NCBI GenBank assembly: GCA_008360975.2 | Contig: CM039182.1 | Location: 151,999,858 to 152,063,857, forward strand | Direction of reading: 5' to 3' | Length of the DNA: 64,000 nucleotides | Source of the DNA: Lichenostomus cassidix | Taxonomy: Eukaryota; Chordata; Aves; Passeriformes; Meliphagidae | Part shown: positions 48,401 through 57,900 of the stretch, piece after piece | Layout: each line of letters begins with the position of its first letter | How positions within the stretch are numbered: position 1 is the stretch's first letter | The notes under the pieces: generated by a model | Database searches by the model: none | What the model saw: only the letters and a program-made list of their open reading frames with translations | What the model was told of the DNA's origin: nothing | Position numbers and translations under genes: made by a program

Positions 48401-49621
48401 TGGAGGGTTTTTGGTTTTGTTTTTCCTGCTGTTGTGGGACAACAGGCCCTGAGGGATGTCCAGTCTGGGAATGTCCATCCTGAGGGGTCACAGGCCCTGA
48501 GAAAAGGGGTCAGAGTCCCTGAAAAAGGGGGTGGCCAGCCCTGAGGGATGTCCAGTCCGGAAATGTCCATCCTGAGGGGATCCCAAGCCCTGAGGGGGTC
48601 AGAGGCCCTGAAAAAGGGGGTGTCCAGTCTAGGAGTGTCCATCCTGAGGGGATCCCAGGCCCTGAGAAAGGGGATGTCCATCCTGAGGGGTGTCCAGTCT
48701 GGGGGTGTCCATCCTGAGGAAGTCCCAGGCCTGAAGGTGTCCAGTCTGGGGGCGTCCAGCCCTTAGAAAGGGGATGTCCAGCCCTGAGGGGTGTCCATCC
48801 TGAGGGCTCCCAGGCCCTGAGGGATGTCCAGTCCGGGAATGTCCATCCTGAGGGGATCCCAGGCCTGAGGGATCCCAGGCCCTGAAAAAGGGGGTGTCCA
48901 TCCTGAGGGGTCACAGACCCTGAGGGGGTCGCAGGCCATGAGGAAGGGGGTGTCCATCCTGAGGGGTGTCCAGTCTGGGACTGTCCATCCTGAGGGGTCA
49001 CAGACCCTGAGGGTGTCCAGTCTGGAGGTATCTAGCCCTGAGAAAGGAGTGTCCAGCCCTGAAGGGTGTCCAGTCTGGGGCTGTCCATCCTGAGGGGGAT
49101 CACAGGTCCTAAAGGGCTCACAGGCCATGAAAAAGGGGGTGTCCAGTCTGGGAATGTCCAGTCCTGAGGGGGATCCCAGGCCCTGAAAAAGTGGATGTCC
49201 ATCCTGAGGGGATCACAGGCCCTGAGGGCTCCCAGGCCCTGAAAAAGGGGGTGTCCAGTCTGGGGGTGTCCACTCTGAGGGGGTCACAGGCCTGAGGGGC
49301 GTCCAGTTTGGGGATGTCCAGCCCTGAGGGGATCCTAAGCCCTGAGGAAGATGTCCATCCCGAGGGCTCCCAGGCCCTGAGAAGTTTCCATCCCCGATCT
49401 GGGGCTCATCCCCCATCCCCAGGTCGCTCTCAGCCCCGCTCCCCGCTCACCTCATGCGGGCCGTACACCGCCGCCAGCACCTTGGTGTTGCCCTGCTCCA
49501 GGTACGCCGAGCCGTCCGCCCTGGCCAGCACCCCGAGCCGCGCCCGCACCTTGCGCAGCTCGTCCGGCCGCCGCCCGTCCGCCCGGAACCCCGCGTCCGA
49601 CAGCAGCTCCAGCCCCGCCAT
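45462..49621 (-). CDS. EXOSC4: RNA exosome core subunit EXOSC4 (RRP41)
   Basis: EXOSC4 is an RNase PH-fold subunit of the six-member ring of the nuclear and cytoplasmic RNA exosome. It is structural, not catalytic, in vertebrates. Three exons on the - strand, 49621-49451, 46672-46454 and 45833-45462, join in phase 0 to 253 residues (mammals 245). Recognised parts are [38 protein letters not shown] and PHE in exon 1, [19 protein letters not shown] in exon 2, and [26 protein letters not shown] and [12 protein letters not shown] in exon 3. The start equals the mammalian start. The last eight residues (RQDTAMEQ) differ from the mammalian tail and belong to the repeat array that forms the 3' UTR. 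The gene is head-to-head with OPLAH across 1.35 kb and upstream of GPAA1 on the same strand, as in mammals. Confidence 0.93.
45834..46095 (-). repeat. EXOSC4 intron 2 array with copies of exon 3's 5' edge
   Basis: Three or so units of about 85-90 bases carry the exon 3 acceptor and first bases. On the - strand copies read cctcccag|GTCCTGCAGGCTGATGGTGA and cctccag|GTCCTACAGATCTATGGG, followed by ttttgggtcattttgggc filler. The true exon begins at 45833. Confidence 0.85.
46200..46453 (-). repeat. EXOSC4 intron 2 array with copies of exon 2's 3' edge
   Basis: Two extra copies of the last 60-65 bases of exon 2 plus donor lie at about 46344-46415 and 46203-46265. They translate to [19 protein letters not shown] and a more diverged form, then gtgggtttgggg. 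Between them is gggggatttgggg filler. The copy nearer the exon is the closer match. Confidence 0.88.
46673..47395 (-). repeat. EXOSC4 intron 1 array with copies of exon 2's 5' edge
   Basis: Units of about 35-60 bases read, on the + strand, gggacccccaaacctgggga then gagaaagggggttaggtagt. On the - strand this is ttctctccccag|GTTTGGGGGTCCC, which matches the exon 2 acceptor and its first 13 bases (GTGCGGGGGTCCC) with small changes. Roughly fifteen copies occur, several with the AG destroyed (gaaatgggg forms). Confidence 0.8.
47400..48440. repeat. AT-rich island with three diverged 180-220 base copies
   Basis: This is the only long AT-rich non-simple stretch of the window, inside EXOSC4 intron 1. 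Three diverged copies begin near 47730, 47950 and 48228. They share tttactggataaaatatcta, ttctgtggtacatcctg, taaaatacactttgact-like and ggagggtttttggttttcc blocks. They may be remnants of an old interspersed element or a small satellite. No reading frame of a mobile element is visible. Confidence 0.6.
48441..49400. repeat. Minisatellite (gtccatcctgaggggtcacaggccctga)n
   Basis: Units of 15-60 bases made of atgtccatcctgagggg, tgtccagtctggg and cccaggccctgaaaaagggg fill the exon 1-proximal half of EXOSC4 intron 1. No exon-edge copy is recognised. Confidence 0.88.
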
Positions 49622-49716
49622 GGCGCTCCTGCTGCCGGTTCGGCCGCCGGTGCTGCTGCTGCTGCCGGTTTGGCCGCCGGTGCTGCTGCCGCTCCGGACA
49701 CCGCGTGTGGGGCTGG

Positions 49717-49906
49717 ACTACAGCTCCCGGCGTGCACCGCGTGGCCTGTGGGAGCCATGAGGGGAAGGACTACAACTCCCGGCGTGCACCGCGCGGCCTG
49801 TAGCGCCATTGAGGGCCATGAGGGAAAGGACTACAGCTCCCGGCATGCCTTGCGCGGCCTGTGGGCGCCATGAGGGGGAGGACTACAACTCCCGGCGTGC
49901 CCCGCG
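49717..49906. promoter_or_regulatory. Four ZNF143-type sites in the EXOSC4/OPLAH bidirectional promoter
   Basis: Four copies of ACTACA(A/G)CTCCCGGC(G/A)TGC, each followed by a CCGCG/TTGCG tail, start at 49717, 49769, 49830 and 49882. This matches the long ZNF143/THAP11-type element (ACTACAAYTCCCAGMATGC and relatives). The copies are part of a 52-61 base tandem unit that also holds gccatgaggg. They lie 96-285 bases upstream of the EXOSC4 start codon and about 1.1 kb upstream of the OPLAH start. Confidence 0.8.
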
Positions 49907-49960
49907 CGCGCAGCCCGCCAAAAGGAAGCCCCGCCCCGCTGACGTTTCCCGCTGCCTAGG

Positions 49961-50170
49961 CCACGCCCCCAGCCTCGATCCCGACCGAAGCCACGCCCCT
50001 AGTGACGCAGCACTCAGGCTAGGCCACGCCCCTTATGGTGTCCCTCATTGGCCGCTCCGGCATCGAGGCCACGCCCCCTGAGCTAGACCACGCCCATATG
50101 GGGATACAACTCGTGACTGCTGTGAGGCCACGCCCCCAATGACACCGCCCCCGGTAAGCCACGCCCCCAA
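49961..50170. promoter_or_regulatory. Cluster of seven CCACGCCC boxes and an inverted CCAAT box
   Basis: CCACGCCC occurs at about 49961, 49991, 50024, 50069, 50088, 50128 and 50159, a KLF/Sp-type GT box repeated every 20-45 bases. ATTGG at 50047-50051 is an inverted CCAAT core. With the ZNF143-type sites this forms the shared CpG-rich promoter of EXOSC4 and OPLAH. Confidence 0.65.
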
Positions 50171-50224
50171 ACAGGCCCCGCCCCTCCGGTGGCACCGAGC
50201 GGAACCGGAGCGACCGGAGAGACA

Positions 50225-50940
50225 CAGCGCCCCCTGGCGGAGCGGGGCGGGCCGGACCGGACCTCCTCCGGACAGCGCCGGACCTCCTCCGGACAGCACT
50301 GACCCTTTACCGGACACCACTGACCCTTTACCGGACACCACTGACCCCTCACCGGACACCACTGACCCTTTACCGGACACTGCCGGACCTCCTCCGGACA
50401 GCATTGACCCCTTACCGGACACCGCCGGACCTTTACCGGGCAGTGCCAAGCCGTGCCGGGCCGTACCGGACACTCCCGCCCCTTCACCGGACACCGCTGA
50501 CCCTTCACCGACCTTCGGCCAGGCCGTACCGGACACCGCCGACCCTTCACCGGACAGTCCCGACCCCTTACCGGACACTGCTGACCCTTTACCGGACAGC
50601 GCCGGACCTCCACCGGACACCACTGATCCTTCACCGGACAGTACTGACGCTTCACCGGACACCACTGACCCTTACCGGACAGTCCCGACCCCTTACCGGA
50701 CACCTCCGACCCCATACCGGACAGTACCGACCCCTTGCCGGACAGCCCCGGACCTTCACCGGACACTGCCGACCCTCCACTGACCCCTTACCGGACAGTC
50801 CCGACCCCTTACCGGACACCGCCGACACCTTACCGGACACCACCGACCCTTCACCGACCCCTTACCGGACAGTCCCGGACCTTACCGGACACCGCCGACC
50901 CCTTACCGGACAGTACCGACCCTTCACCGGCCCCTTTCCC
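50225..50940. repeat. (ctttaccggacaccactgacc)n array before the OPLAH start
   Basis: About 30 units of 18-24 bases with the core accggaca, CpG-containing, run to within about 35 bases of the OPLAH ATG. They probably form most of the 5' UTR or the proximal promoter. Confidence 0.9.
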
Positions 50941-50972
50941 GCCCCTCTCCCGGCGCTCCCGGGGGTCCCGCC

Positions 50973-53168
50973 ATGGCGGCGCCGCTCGCCCCCGCCGGTT
51001 TCCAGTTCGCCATCGACCGCGGCGGCACGTTCACCGACGTGTTCGCGCGCTGCCCCGGGGGTCGCGTCCGCGTGCTCAAGCTGCTCTCCGAGGACCCCGC
51101 GTACCGGGACGCGCCCACCGAGGGCATCCGCCGCGTGCTGCAGGAGGTGAGACCCCCGCGGTGGCACCGGACAGCGGGGGGACACCGGGGGGACACCGGG
51201 GGGACAGCGGGGACAAACCGGGAACACGCTGAGTACCGTGCTGGGACCACCGGGAACCCCCGGGGACAAACTGGGGACACAGCGGGGACAAACTGGGGAC
51301 ACAGCGGGGACAAACCGGGACCCCCAGGACCCCTGGGAACCCACGCAGGGACCCTCAGGACCACCCCCCAATTGCCCTCCCCCCGGGACCCTCCTGGGAC
51401 CCCCCAGGAACTGACCGGGACCCCTGAGACCCCCAGGATGTCCCCACAGCATCCCTGTGACATTGGGGTCACCCCACCAGGACCCCCTAAGGGACCCCCA
51501 GACCCTTCCTGACCCCATGGGTTCCCTCCCGAGACCCCCAAAGCCCCCTGCCCCACCCTGTGCTGGGGGTCCCTAAATGGGTTTGGGGTCCCTAAATGGG
51601 TCTGGGGTCCTGCTGTGGGTCTGGGATCCCTAAATGGGTTTGGGGTCTCTAAATGGGTGAATTTTGGGGTGTCCCAGTCCCAGGACAAGGCATAGGACAT
51701 GTTTGGGATCCAGTGGATCTCCATGGGCACCATGGGGAACTGTGGGTTTGGGGTCCCTAAATGGGTCTGGGGTCCCTAACAGGGTGAATTTTGGGGTCTC
51801 CCTGCCCTGGGACAAGGCACAGGACATGTGTGGGATTAAGGGGATCTGTGTGGATATTGTGGGGGAGCTGTGGGTTTGGGGGTCCTGCTGTGGGTCTGGG
51901 GTCCCTAAATGGGTCTGGGGTCCCTAAATGAGTCTGGGGTCCCCCGGGTGTACTTTGGGGTCCCTAAATGGGTGAATTTTGGGGTCCCACAGGACCTCAG
52001 GGTGTCCCTGCCCCGGGATGAGTCACAGGACATGTTTGGGATCCAATGGATCTGCATGGGCACCACGGGGGAGCTGTGGGTTTGGGGTCTCTAAATGGGT
52101 CTGGGGTCCCTAACAGGGTGAATTTTGGGGTCTCCAGGAACTGGGAGTGTCCCTATCCTGGGACAGGACATGTTTGGGATCCAGTGGAGCTTCCTGGGCA
52201 CCACGGGGGAGCTCTGGGTTTGGGGGTCCTGCTGTGGGTTTTGGGGGTCCCTAAATGGGTCTGGGGTCCCCAAATGGGTGAAGTTTGGGGTCCCACAGGT
52301 GAATTTTGGGGTCCCTCAGGATCTCAGGGTGTCCCTGCCCTGGGATGAGTCACAGGACATGTTTGGGATCCAGTGGATCTCCATGGGCACCATGGGGGAG
52401 CTGTGGGTTTGGGGGTCCCTAAATGGGTCTGGGGTCCCCAAATGGGTCTGGGGTCCTTAAAGGGTGAATTTTGGGGTCCCTGCAGGAATTGGGGGTGTCC
52501 CTGCCCCGCGACGAGCCGCTGGACAGCTCAAGGATCCAGTGGATCTTCCTGGGCACCATGGGGGAGCTGTGGGTCCTGCTGTGGGTCTGGGGTCCCCAAA
52601 TGGGTCTGGGGTCTCAATTTTGGGGTCCCACAGGAGCTGGGGGTGTCCCTGCCGCGCGACGAGCCGCTGGACAGCTCGAGGATCCAGTGGATCCGCATGG
52701 GCACCACGGGGGAGCTGTGGGTTTGGGAGTCCCCAAATGGGTCTGGGGTCCCCAAATGGGTCTGGGGTCTCAATTTTGGGGTCCCACAGGAGCTGGGGGT
52801 GTCCCTGCCCCGCGACGAGCCGCTGGACAGCTCGAGGATCCAGTGGATCCGCATGGGCACCACGGGGGAGCTCTGGGTCCTGCTGTGGGTCTGGGGTCTC
52901 CAAATGGGTCTGGGGTCCCTAAATGGGTCTGGGGTCCCTAAATGGGTTTGGGGTCTCATTTTTGGGGTCCCCGCAGGAGCTGGGGGTGTCCCTGCCCCGC
53001 GACGAGCCGCTGGACAGCTCGAGGATCCAGTGGATCCGCATGGGCACCACGGTCGCCACCAACGCCCTGCTGCAGCGCCGCGGCGAGAGGACAGCGCTGG
53101 CCGTGACCCGCGGCTTCCGGCACCTGCTGCACATCGGGACCCAGGCCAGGCCAAACCTGTTCGACCTG
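50973..53168 (+). CDS. OPLAH: 5-oxoprolinase, N-terminal exons 1-2 (piece 1 of 3)
   Basis: Exons 50973-51146 and 52977-53168 join in phase 0 to 122 residues. Exon 1 encodes [19 protein letters not shown] and [19 protein letters not shown], the phosphate-binding start of the hydantoinase A-like ATP-binding half. Exon 2 encodes [36 protein letters not shown] and [16 protein letters not shown]. All match the mammalian protein closely. The next exons, to about residue 570, are not in this contig: the sequence runs through an array into the gap at 54398. The direction is opposite to the other OPLAH pieces. The intron before exon 2 is full of copies of its 5' half, and the intron after it is full of copies of its last 48 bases. 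Confidence 0.92.
51147..51640 (+). repeat. OPLAH intron 1, short GC-rich repeats next to exon 1
   Basis: Imperfect repeats of gggacaccggggggacagcgg and gggacaaactggggacacagc (51180-51330) are followed by low-repeat sequence with accccc-rich stretches to about 51560. No exon is seen. Confidence 0.6.
51641..52976 (+). repeat. OPLAH intron 1 array with copies of exon 2's 5' half
   Basis: Eight copies of the first 74 or so bases of exon 2 precede the true exon. The closest three (52485-52558, 52634-52707, 52790-52863) keep the acceptor AG and translate [18 protein letters not shown] then WI(R/F)(M/L)GT. Five more (near 51670, 51800, 51992, 52131, 52314) are more diverged (aggacatgtttgggatccag instead of tggacagctcgaggatccag). 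All stop at ggcaccacggg, then gagctgtgggtttggggtcc filler. None shows a good donor. Confidence 0.92.
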
Positions 53169-54390
53169 GTGAGCAGCTGGCACACCGGGGCACACCTGAG
53201 ATACACCTGGGCACACCTGGGTACACCTGAGATACACCTGGGTACACCTGGGCACACCTGAGATACACCTGAGATACACCTGGGTACACCTGGGTACACC
53301 TAACATACCCCAAACCCATCCCGTCAGCACCTGCTGCACATCGGGACCCAGGCCAGGCCGCACCTGTTCGACCTGGTGAGCAGCTGGCACACCTGGGCAC
53401 ACCTGGGTACACCTGGGCACACCTGGGCACACCTGGGCACACCTAACATACCCCGAACCCAACCCCAACCTATCCCATCAGCACCTGCTGCACATCGGGA
53501 CCCAGGCCAGGCCGCACCTGTTCGACCTGGTGAGAGCCTGGCACACCTGAGATACATCTGCCACACCTGGGCACACATAACCCACCCCAAACCCACACCT
53601 GAACCCCCAAATCCAACCCCAACCTATCCCATCTGCACCTGCTGCACATCGGGACCCAGGCCAGGCCACACCTGTTCGACCTGGTGAGAGCCTGGCACAC
53701 CTGGGCACACCTGAGATACACCTGGGTACACCTGGGCACACCTGAGATACACCTGGGTACACCTGGGCACACCTAACACACCCCAACCCCATCCCATCAG
53801 CACCTGCTGCACATCGGGACCCAGGCCAGGCCGCACCTGTTCGACCTGGTGAGAGCCTGGCACACCTGGGCACACCTGGGTACACCTGGGCACACCTGGG
53901 CACACCTGGGCACACCTGAGATACACCTGGGCACACCTGGGCACACCTGAGATATACCTGGGCACACCTGAAACCCCAAATCCAATCCCAAATCCAACCC
54001 CAAACCCATCCCATCAGCACCTGCTGCACATCGGGACCCAGGCCAGGCCGCACCTGTTCGACCTGGTGAGCTCACCTGGCACACCTGGGCACACCTGTGT
54101 ACGGTTGTATGTACAGCCAGACACACCTGGGCACACCTGGGCACACACCTGGGGATACACCTGGGCACACACCTGGGCACACCTGTGTACAGTTGTATGT
54201 ACAGCCAGACACACCTGCGCACACCTGGGCACACCTGGGTACACCTGTCCCTGTGCCAGCACTGCCACATCCCCCTGTCCCGATGTCCCCTGGGGTGGGG
54301 GTGGCAGTGCCTGAGTGACCAATGTCCCCTGGGCTGGGGTGCCACACCCCCCCTGTGTCCCCAGGGTGACCCATGTGGTGACACTCGTGG
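53169..54390 (+). repeat. OPLAH intron 2 array of complete mini-exon units
   Basis: Five copies of the last 48 bases of exon 2, at 53328-53375, 53482-53529, 53636-53683, 53801-53848 and 54018-54065, each end at a gtgag donor. Each encodes [16 protein letters not shown] in frame. Copies 1, 2, 4 and 5 are preceded by an AG acceptor ((g/a)tcag); copy 3 has TG. Copies 1, 2 and 4 have a branch-site-like cctaac about 25-45 bases upstream. Between them are ggcacacctgggtacacctg repeats. After 54066 the array continues with cacctgggcacac units to the gap. Confidence 0.92.
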
Positions 54391-54397
54391 TGTCCCC

Positions 54398-54897
54398 NNN
54401 NNNNNNNNNNNNNNNNNNNNNNNNNNNNNNNNNNNNNNNNNNNNNNNNNNNNNNNNNNNNNNNNNNNNNNNNNNNNNNNNNNNNNNNNNNNNNNNNNNNN
54501 NNNNNNNNNNNNNNNNNNNNNNNNNNNNNNNNNNNNNNNNNNNNNNNNNNNNNNNNNNNNNNNNNNNNNNNNNNNNNNNNNNNNNNNNNNNNNNNNNNNN
54601 NNNNNNNNNNNNNNNNNNNNNNNNNNNNNNNNNNNNNNNNNNNNNNNNNNNNNNNNNNNNNNNNNNNNNNNNNNNNNNNNNNNNNNNNNNNNNNNNNNNN
54701 NNNNNNNNNNNNNNNNNNNNNNNNNNNNNNNNNNNNNNNNNNNNNNNNNNNNNNNNNNNNNNNNNNNNNNNNNNNNNNNNNNNNNNNNNNNNNNNNNNNN
54801 NNNNNNNNNNNNNNNNNNNNNNNNNNNNNNNNNNNNNNNNNNNNNNNNNNNNNNNNNNNNNNNNNNNNNNNNNNNNNNNNNNNNNNNNNNNNNNNNN
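54398..54897. other. Assembly gap 2, exactly 500 N
   Basis: A second run of exactly 500 N separates OPLAH intron 2 on the + strand from an OPLAH central intron on the - strand. One gene changes strand across it, which points to a mis-oriented join. Confidence 0.95.
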
Positions 54898-54966
54898 AGT
54901 CCCCCAAAAAAACCCCCAAAACCCCAAAAAATCCCCAAAAATCCCCAAATTCCCCCAAAACCGCAC

Positions 54967-57900
54967 CTGGAACTGCACGGCCTCCTGCATGGCGCCCAGA
55001 TGCACGGGGATGTGAGGCGCGTTGGACACCAAACCCCCCTGGGGGCCGAAGAGCGCGCAGGAGAAGTCCAACCGCTCCTTGATGTTGGTGGAGATGGCAG
55101 TGCGCTGCAGGGTGCGACCCATCTGCTCTGCGGGGACATGCCGGCGCCTCAGGGGACATCAAAAACCCAAAAAATGTCCCAAAAACATCCTGGGATCGCT
55201 AGGGACCACCAGGAACCACCAGGAACCACCCAGGAACCATCAGGAACCACCAGGAACCCAAAGAAACCATCCAGGAACTCTCAAGGAACCATCCTGGGAC
55301 CACCAGGAACCAACCAGGAATCATCCAGGACCACCAGGAACTATCAAGAAGCCAACCAGGACCACCAGGAACCATCAAGAAACCATCCTGGGACCACCCA
55401 GGACCACCAGGAACTATTCAGGAACCACCAGGAACTACCCAGGAACCACTAGAAACCACCCTGGGATCACCCAGGACCACCAGGAACCATCCTGGGACCA
55501 CCACGGGACCACCAGAAATCACCCAGGAACCACCCAGGAAGCACCAGGGGCTCCTCGATGTTGGTGGAGATGGCAGTGCGCTGCAGGGTGCGACCATCTG
55601 CTCTGCGGGGACATGCCGGCGCCTCAGGGGACACCAGAAACACCTCAAAATACCCAAAAAAACCCCAAAGCCACAATGGGACCACCCCTGATCATCAGGA
55701 ACCAACCAGGAGCACAAGGAACCACCAAGAACCACTAAGAAACCACCCAGGAACCATCCTGAGACCACCAGGAACCATCCAGCAACCACAAGAAACCAAC
55801 CAGAACCATCAGGAACCACAAGAAACCACCCAGGAACCACCAGGGGCTCCTCGATGTTGGTGGAGATGGCAGTGCGCTGCAGGGTGCGACCATCTGCTCT
55901 GCGGGGACATGGCAACACCTCAGGGGACACCCCGAAACCAGGAGACCCCAAAAAATGTCCCAAAACCATCCTGGGATCAACCCAGGACCAGCAGGAGCAC
56001 CAGGAACCATCTAGGAACCATCAGAAACCACCAGGAACCATCAAGGAACCATCCTGGGATCACCAGGACCATCAAGAAGCCAAGCAGGACCAGCAGGACC
56101 ACCAGGAACCACCCAGGAGCACCAGGAACCACCCTGGGATCACCAGAAACCATCCAGGAACCACCTAGGACCAGCAGGACCACCAGGAACCATCCAGGAA
56201 CCACCCAGGATCACCAGAAACCATCAAGGAGCCACCCTGGTACCATCCAGGAACCATCCAGGAACCACCCAGGACCACCCAGGACCACCAGGACCACCCA
56301 GGACCCCCCAGATCCCACCTAGGACCACCCAGGTACCACCCAGAAACCACCAGGATCCCCCAAATCCCACCCAGGCCCACCAGGAACCACCAGGAACCAT
56401 CCAGGAACCATCAGGAGCCCCCTAAATCCCCCCCAGGACCACTCAGGATCCACCAGGACCACCAGCAACCACCCAGGAACTAACAAGGAACCAACCAGGA
56501 CCACCCAGGAGCCACCTAAATCCCACCCAAGAACCATCCAGGAGCCGCCCAGGAACCATCCTGGAAAACCCAGGAACCACCCAGGACCACCAGGAACCAC
56601 CCAGGAGCACCAGAAACCATGCAGGAACCAACCAGGACCACCCAGGAACCACCAGGACCACCCAAATCCCACCCAAGAACCACTCAGGACCACCAGGAAC
56701 CACCCAGGAACCAACAAGGAACCAACCAGGACCACCAAGAACCACCCAGGAACCATCCAGGACCACCAGGAACCACCCAGGACCACCCAGGAACCACCCT
56801 GGGACCACCAGAAACCATCCAAGAACCACCCAGGCCCACCAGGAACCATCCAGAACCACCCAGAACCACCCAGGAACCCTCCAGAACCACCAGAACCCTC
56901 CAAATCCCACCCAAATCCCACCCAGGAACCACCAGGACCACCCAGGACCACCCAGGAACCACCCAGGACCACCCAAATCCCACCCAAGGACCACCAGGAC
57001 CCCCCAGCTCCCCCCAGGCCCCCCAGGCTGCCCACCTGCGATGCTCATGAAGCGGTGGGAGAAGATGGACAGCTGGACAGGGTCAAGCTGTGTCCCCAGC
57101 GGCCGCGCAGGTCCCGCGGTCACCTCGATGCAGATGTCCCCGAGGGGCGTCAGGGTGGCCACACAGCCCGGCTCCACCACGATGGTGCTGGTGGGGACAC
57201 CAGGGGTTGGGGTCACCTGATGGCCACCGAGGTGACACCAGGGTCTGGAGATCTCAGTGTCCACCATGGTCACCCCATGGTCACCCCATGGTCACCCCAT
57301 GGTCACACCATGGTCACCCTGTGGTCACACCATGGTCACCCTGTGGTCACACCATGGTCACCCCATGGTCACCCCACGCTCTGGAGATCTCAGCATCTCC
57401 ACCATATCCTGAGATCTCAGCATCTCCACCATGGTCCCACCATCTTCTGGAGGTTCTATTGGCCAACATGGTCCCACCATGTTCTGGAGATCTCACTGTC
57501 CCACCATGGTCCAACCACATCCTGGAGATCTCAGCATCTCCACCATGGTCACACCATGTTCTGGAGATCTCCCTGTCCCACCACGGCCCCACCATATCCT
57601 GAGATCTCAATATCTCCACTGTGGTCCCACCATGCTCTGGAGATCTCCACATCACCATGCTCTGGAGATGTCAGCGTCTCCACCATGGTCACACCACGTC
57701 ATGGAGGTTCTATTGTCCACCATGGTCTCATCAGGTTCTGGAGATCTCATCATCTCCACCATGGTCACCCCATGGTCACACCATGGTCACCCCATGGTCA
57801 CACCATGTCCTGGAGGTTCCATTCTCCACCATGGTCACACCATGGTCTGGAGATCTCCCTGTCCCACCATGGTCCCACCAGGTCCTGGAGATCTCAACAT

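Noticed and set aside
47400..48440. Retroelement with coding capacity
   Set aside because: No reverse transcriptase, gag or terminal repeat structure is visible, only three diverged short copies.
50225..50940. Cluster of ETS sites in the OPLAH 5' array
   Set aside because: The core is accggaca, not ccggaa/t, so it does not fit the ETS consensus.
52485..52863. Separate functional exons or a second OPLAH gene
   Set aside because: The copies contain only the 5' half of exon 2, stop at the same point and lack donors, so they are array units.
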